From Spirochaetaceae bacterium (GTDB lineage Bacteria > Spirochaetota > Spirochaetia > Treponematales > Breznakiellaceae): a stretch of DNA of 6,939 nt. Positions 4,353 to 6,939 of this stretch are shown here, piece after piece. Within the stretch, counting starts at the first letter, position 1. Every line of letters starts with the position of its first letter. The DNA lies in assembly GCA_031290205.1 (NCBI GenBank), contig JAITNZ010000046.1, forward strand, positions 1 through 6,939, read 5' to 3'. A program made the position numbers and the translations under genes. Below the pieces are notes generated by a model, which searched no databases, was not told the DNA's origin, and saw only the letters and a list, made by a program, of their open reading frames with translations.

Positions 4353-6725
4353 CTAGGACGAACCTTTTGATTTTAGGGCATCGCCTAAGGTGAACGTCGA
4401 ACCATCGAGTTCTCCCCCCGACATATACCGTGAAATCTCATCACGTTCCATCTTTTTTTGATAGTCGCGTAGGGAGAATGCGAGTTTTTGCTTATCAGGC
4501 TGAAGCTCGAAGACAAGCGCTTTAATGGCATCGCCTACATTGTAGGTTTTAAGAACATCATCGGGATTATCTTCTTTTTTCTGTACCAGATTGGTTTTAT
4601 GAATAAGCCCTTCAATACCGCCGGGAACCCGTACAAAGAGCCCGAAATCAGTTATCGAAGAAACTTCCCCCTCGACAATAGAACCGATTTTATACGATGC
4701 CGCAAAACTCTTCCACGGGTCTTCGGTCAGTTGCTTAATACCGAGTTTGATATTCATGTTTTTACCGTCGGTATGAATGACCATAACCTCAAGCTCGTCG
4801 CCAACTTTCATCTCGCTGCCGATATGTTTGACTTTTTTTGTCCACGAAATATCATCGCCGTGAAGGAAGCCGTCAATGCCCTCTTCAAGCTCAACGAAGG
4901 CGCCCGAACCGGTAATTTTGACAACCGGTCGCTTTAAGCGCGTCCCCAGCGGATATTTTTCCTCAATATCGCTCCACGGATTTGCCGTTACCTGCTTGAG
5001 TCCGAGCGAAACGCGCCCCGCCTGCAGGTCGTAGCCTAAAACCATACATTCAACGGTATCTCCGATTGACACGAGGTCTTCCGGTTTTTGTATTTTCTTT
5101 ACCCACGAGAATTCGGAAATATGGGCAAGCCCTTCTATCCCCTCTTCAAGCTCGATAAAGGCGCCGAAATCGGCAATTTTCGTAACTTTTCCTGTAACTA
5201 TATCGTTGACATGGTATTTATCCGCAAAATGAACCCAAGGATCATCGGTAAAATGCTTTAACGAAAGGTTGATACGCTTTTCGTGCGGTTCAATGCGGAG
5301 CACCTTCACCTTGATACTTTGTCCTTTTTTGACAAAATCTTTGGGACGGACGACATGCCCCCAGCTCATGTCGTTAATATGAAGCAGCCCGTCGAAACCG
5401 CCAATATCGACAAAAGCGCCGAAAGAGGTAAATGATTTGACGACACCATCTACTTCTGTGCCGATTTCTATGCTGTTAAAGAATGCGTCCCGTTTCCTTT
5501 CGATTTCATCTTCAAGAAACTTGCGGCGGTTGACCACAACATTCACTTTGCCGTCCGAATAAAGCCGTTCTACATAGGCGCTGATATGCTGACCGAGTAA
5601 AACCTCAGGCTCGTCAATCCGGTGCAAATCACCCTGGCTTAACGGCATGAACGCAGTGGTGCCTTCGCCCAGCACAACTTCATAACCGCCTTTCACCAGT
5701 CTGCCAACCGTGCCTTCCACAGCAGTATGCTCTGTAAAGGCGGTCTTCAGCACCCTCCAGAGGATTTTTTCATCAGCTCTCTGTTTTGACACAATAAGTT
5801 CGCCATATTTATTCTCTTTGGTAACGAGAACAACTTGAATTGCATCTCCGATCTTGGGAGATTCGCTGAACTCGCTGAGGGGTAACTTCCCCTCAGACTT
5901 ATATCCGACATCAATAAACACCTGATCGTGCGTTACCGCAACGATTTTGCCGTCTACTACCTGCCCTTCTTCCAATCGATCAAGGGACTTGAGGAATTCT
6001 TCCTGTAATTGTGTCTGGTTTTCGTCCATCGGAACCAACGGCTCCTTCCCGACCGACTCTTCCACTACCACTTCCATGCTCATAGCGTTTCCTTTGCAAT
6101 GTATGCTTTCAATTATTTTGACATAAGTCTCCTCAATCGTCAAGAGTGATGTATCAATATACCGCACACCCGGCGCCCGTATAAGGCTGCCCTCTGTTTT
6201 GTGCCTGTCCTGCTCGTCCCGTTCCATAATAGATTTTTTAATCTCTTCCAGACTGAGTTTCGACGTTCCCTGGTCAAAACGGCGCCGCGCTCTGGTCTGG
6301 ACGGAGGCGTCGAGGTAAAACCGCGCCTCGGCGTAGGGAAAAACAACGGTCGTCATATCCCTGCCCTCGGCAACAATATCGTTTTTTTTCGCTATTGTCT
6401 TAATTTTATCATTGACAAGATGCCGAACCGGCTCTATCGAAGAAAGCGCCGATACATTTTTATCGACTGCATCGCTGTGAAGCCGGGAACTCATATCCTC
6501 ACCGTCAATACGCACGGAATTGTTGCGATACTCAAGGCTGACGCTCCGCGCATAGCGCACCACCGCCTCCCTGTCGGAAACATCTATCCCCTTCTGGAGG
6601 ACGCCTAAGCTTATCGCACGGTAAAGATTCCCCGAATTGATATAGACGTAGCCGAGACGCTCCGCTAAAAGTTTTGCCAATGTGCTTTTTCCTGAACCCG
6701 CCGGTCCGTCAATGGCTATAACCAT
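4353..6725 (-). CDS. cmk/rpsA: Fused cytidylate kinase / 30S ribosomal protein S1, 790 aa
   Basis: Residues 1-214 are cytidylate kinase, which phosphorylates CMP and dCMP with ATP in nucleotide salvage. Visible are the P-loop GPAGSGKST (7-15), INSGNLYRA (29-37, the LDTGAMYRA element), EGRDMTTVVFP (120-130), the Arg-rich lid RARRRFDQ (145-152) and the terminal RYIDTS (188-193). Residues 215-790 are S1, which helps the 30S subunit bind mRNA. Six S1 RNA-binding domains lie at about 253-316, 336-401, 421-490, 506-577, 593-664 and 680-753; domains 3-6 show the GAFV/GLFV and EGL(L/I/A)H signatures. Each half has close to the normal stand-alone length, so this is an end-to-end fusion, as known in Treponema. 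I chose the ATG at 6725 over a TTG at 6731 because it gives the family start MVIAIDGPAG and because the promoter places the transcript start after the TTG. It is the first gene of the operon; the ATPase gene follows 8 nt after its stop. Confidence 0.95.
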   Translation of the reverse strand: MVIAIDGPAGSGKSTLAKLLAERLGYVYINSGNLYRAISLGVLQKGIDVSDREAVVRYARSVSLEYRNNSVRIDGEDMSSRLHSDAVDKNVSALSSIEPVRHLVNDKIKTIAKKNDIVAEGRDMTTVVFPYAEARFYLDASVQTRARRRFDQGTSKLSLEEIKKSIMERDEQDRHKTEGSLIRAPGVRYIDTSLLTIEETYVKIIESIHCKGNAMSMEVVVEESVGKEPLVPMDENQTQLQEEFLKSLDRLEEGQVVDGKIVAVTHDQVFIDVGYKSEGKLPLSEFSESPKIGDAIQVVLVTKENKYGELIVSKQRADEKILWRVLKTAFTEHTAVEGTVGRLVKGGYEVVLGEGTTAFMPLSQGDLHRIDEPEVLLGQHISAYVERLYSDGKVNVVVNRRKFLEDEIERKRDAFFNSIEIGTEVDGVVKSFTSFGAFVDIGGFDGLLHINDMSWGHVVRPKDFVKKGQSIKVKVLRIEPHEKRINLSLKHFTDDPWVHFADKYHVNDIVTGKVTKIADFGAFIELEEGIEGLAHISEFSWVKKIQKPEDLVSIGDTVECMVLGYDLQAGRVSLGLKQVTANPWSDIEEKYPLGTRLKRPVVKITGSGAFVELEEGIDGFLHGDDISWTKKVKHIGSEMKVGDELEVMVIHTDGKNMNIKLGIKQLTEDPWKSFAASYKIGSIVEGEVSSITDFGLFVRVPGGIEGLIHKTNLVQKKEDNPDDVLKTYNVGDAIKALVFELQPDKQKLAFSLRDYQKKMERDEISRYMSGGELDGSTFTLGDALKSKGSS
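6081..6095 (-). promoter_or_regulatory. Internal ribosome binding site at the Cmk/S1 junction
   Basis: Within the fused gene, AAAGGAAA (centre 6089-6094) lies 5 nt before an in-frame ATG at 6083 (codon 215, MSMEVVVEE). Initiation here would give a 576-aa protein with all six S1 domains, about the size of free S1. The site sits exactly between the last Cmk element and the S1 part, where a separate rpsA gene would start. It may be a relic of the unfused genes or still active. Confidence 0.6.
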
Positions 6726-6727
6726 AA

Positions 6728-6763
6728 TCAATTCATCTTACCGGAGTTTCTCGAAAAAGTCAA
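6728..6763 (-). promoter_or_regulatory. Sigma-70 type promoter of the cmk/rpsA operon, probably leaderless
   Basis: On the minus strand, TTGACT (6763-6758) and TAAGAT (6740-6735) are separated by exactly 17 nt, each one or two mismatches from consensus. The cmk ATG follows only 9 nt after the -10 box, so transcription starting 6-8 nt after it would begin 1-3 nt before the ATG. No Shine-Dalgarno sequence precedes the ATG, as expected for leaderless translation. Confidence 0.7.
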
Positions 6764-6789
6764 TACCTTCTGCAACTCCCTCTCTTGTG

Positions 6790-6821
6790 CTGTCCCCTGC
6801 GATTTTAATCGCGGGGGACAG
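6790..6821. repeat. Long stable hairpin upstream of the operon promoter
   Basis: CTGTCCCC-T-GCGAT (6790-6803) pairs with ATCGC-G-GGGGACAG (6808-6821), with one T-G pair and a 4-nt TTTA loop. It ends 27 bp upstream of the -35 box on the minus strand. There is no T-run on either side, so it is not a typical terminator. It may insulate the promoter or be a REP-like hairpin. Confidence 0.55.
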
Positions 6822-6828
6822 GCGGGGC

Positions 6829-6939
6829 GGGGAAGGCTTGCCAAAAAACAGACGCCCTCGCCTACGGCGGCATTTGTTGCGTAGTTTTTCCTCCATCCCA
6901 AGCAGTAGCTTGGGATTTTATTTCTGCGTAGTTTATTTC
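6829..6939. repeat. Two tandem hairpin-plus-tail units at the right edge
   Basis: After a GGGGAAGGC word (6829-6837), unit 1 has hairpin CGCC-TAC-GGCG (6859-6869) and a tail with ATTTGTTGCGTAGTTT. Unit 2 has hairpin ATCCCAAGC-AGTA-GCTTGGGAT (6895-6916) and a tail with ATTTCTGCGTAGTTT. The shared TGCGTAGTTT lies at 6878-6887 and 6925-6934, 47 bp apart, while the two stems are unrelated in sequence. The second hairpin plus TTTTATTT could also act as a weak plus-strand terminator. No coding gene is seen in 6764-6939; the array may continue past the right edge. Confidence 0.5.

Noticed and set aside
4488..4937. Plus-strand 149-aa frame opposite rpsA
   Set aside because: It is antisense to well-conserved S1 domains and has no family features.
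6201..6608. Plus-strand 135-aa frame opposite cmk
   Set aside because: It is antisense to the conserved kinase domain, which explains the openness.
6895..6924. Plus-strand intrinsic terminator
   Set aside because: The hairpin and TTTTATTT fit loosely, but no plus-strand gene ends here and the hairpin is better explained as part of the tandem units.

Overview
The window most likely comes from a spirochaete of the genus Treponema. The main evidence is a single reading frame that joins cytidylate kinase (Cmk) end to end with ribosomal protein S1, an arrangement known from Treponema annotations. A spirochaete-style lipoprotein gene and a co-directional signalling-type ATPase gene nearby fit this. 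The species cannot be named from the sequence.

The right two thirds (about 1351-6763) is one minus-strand operon. A strong sigma-70 type promoter (TTGACT, 17 nt, TAAGAT) lies so close to the cmk start codon that the mRNA is probably leaderless. The genes follow in order: cmk/rpsA fusion (4353-6725), an enhancer-binding-protein-like AAA+ ATPase with a Fis-type helix-turn-helix (3169-4344), a membrane-anchored TPR protein (2396-3160) and a putative lipoprotein (1351-2361). The gaps are 8, 8 and about 34 nt, and the start signals of the second and third genes overlap or abut the preceding stop codons. Inside the fusion, a Shine-Dalgarno sequence and ATG sit exactly at the Cmk/S1 junction, so S1 could also be made on its own.

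The left part (about 430-1350) has no convincing gene. It holds degenerate repeats, short hairpins, a minus-strand terminator-like hairpin with a long T-run, words repeated every 10 bp, and a long imperfect inverted repeat after the operon. Left of it is one small minus-strand gene of unknown function (169-429). Both window edges carry tandem units in which a short hairpin with a changing stem is followed by a conserved tail.

The most unusual feature is a family of small hairpin-headed repeats (stem around GCC-NNN-GGC, then a tail resembling TTTCAGCCTTG...AAGGGCGATTC). It occurs in the intergenic region and also, in frame, inside the AAA+ ATPase gene. There one copy occupies the place of the GAFTGA loop that contacts sigma-54, and a 72-bp tandem array probably related to it forms the N-terminus. 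The same ATPase has changed residues at both expected arginine-finger positions, so it is probably not a normal sigma-54 activator.
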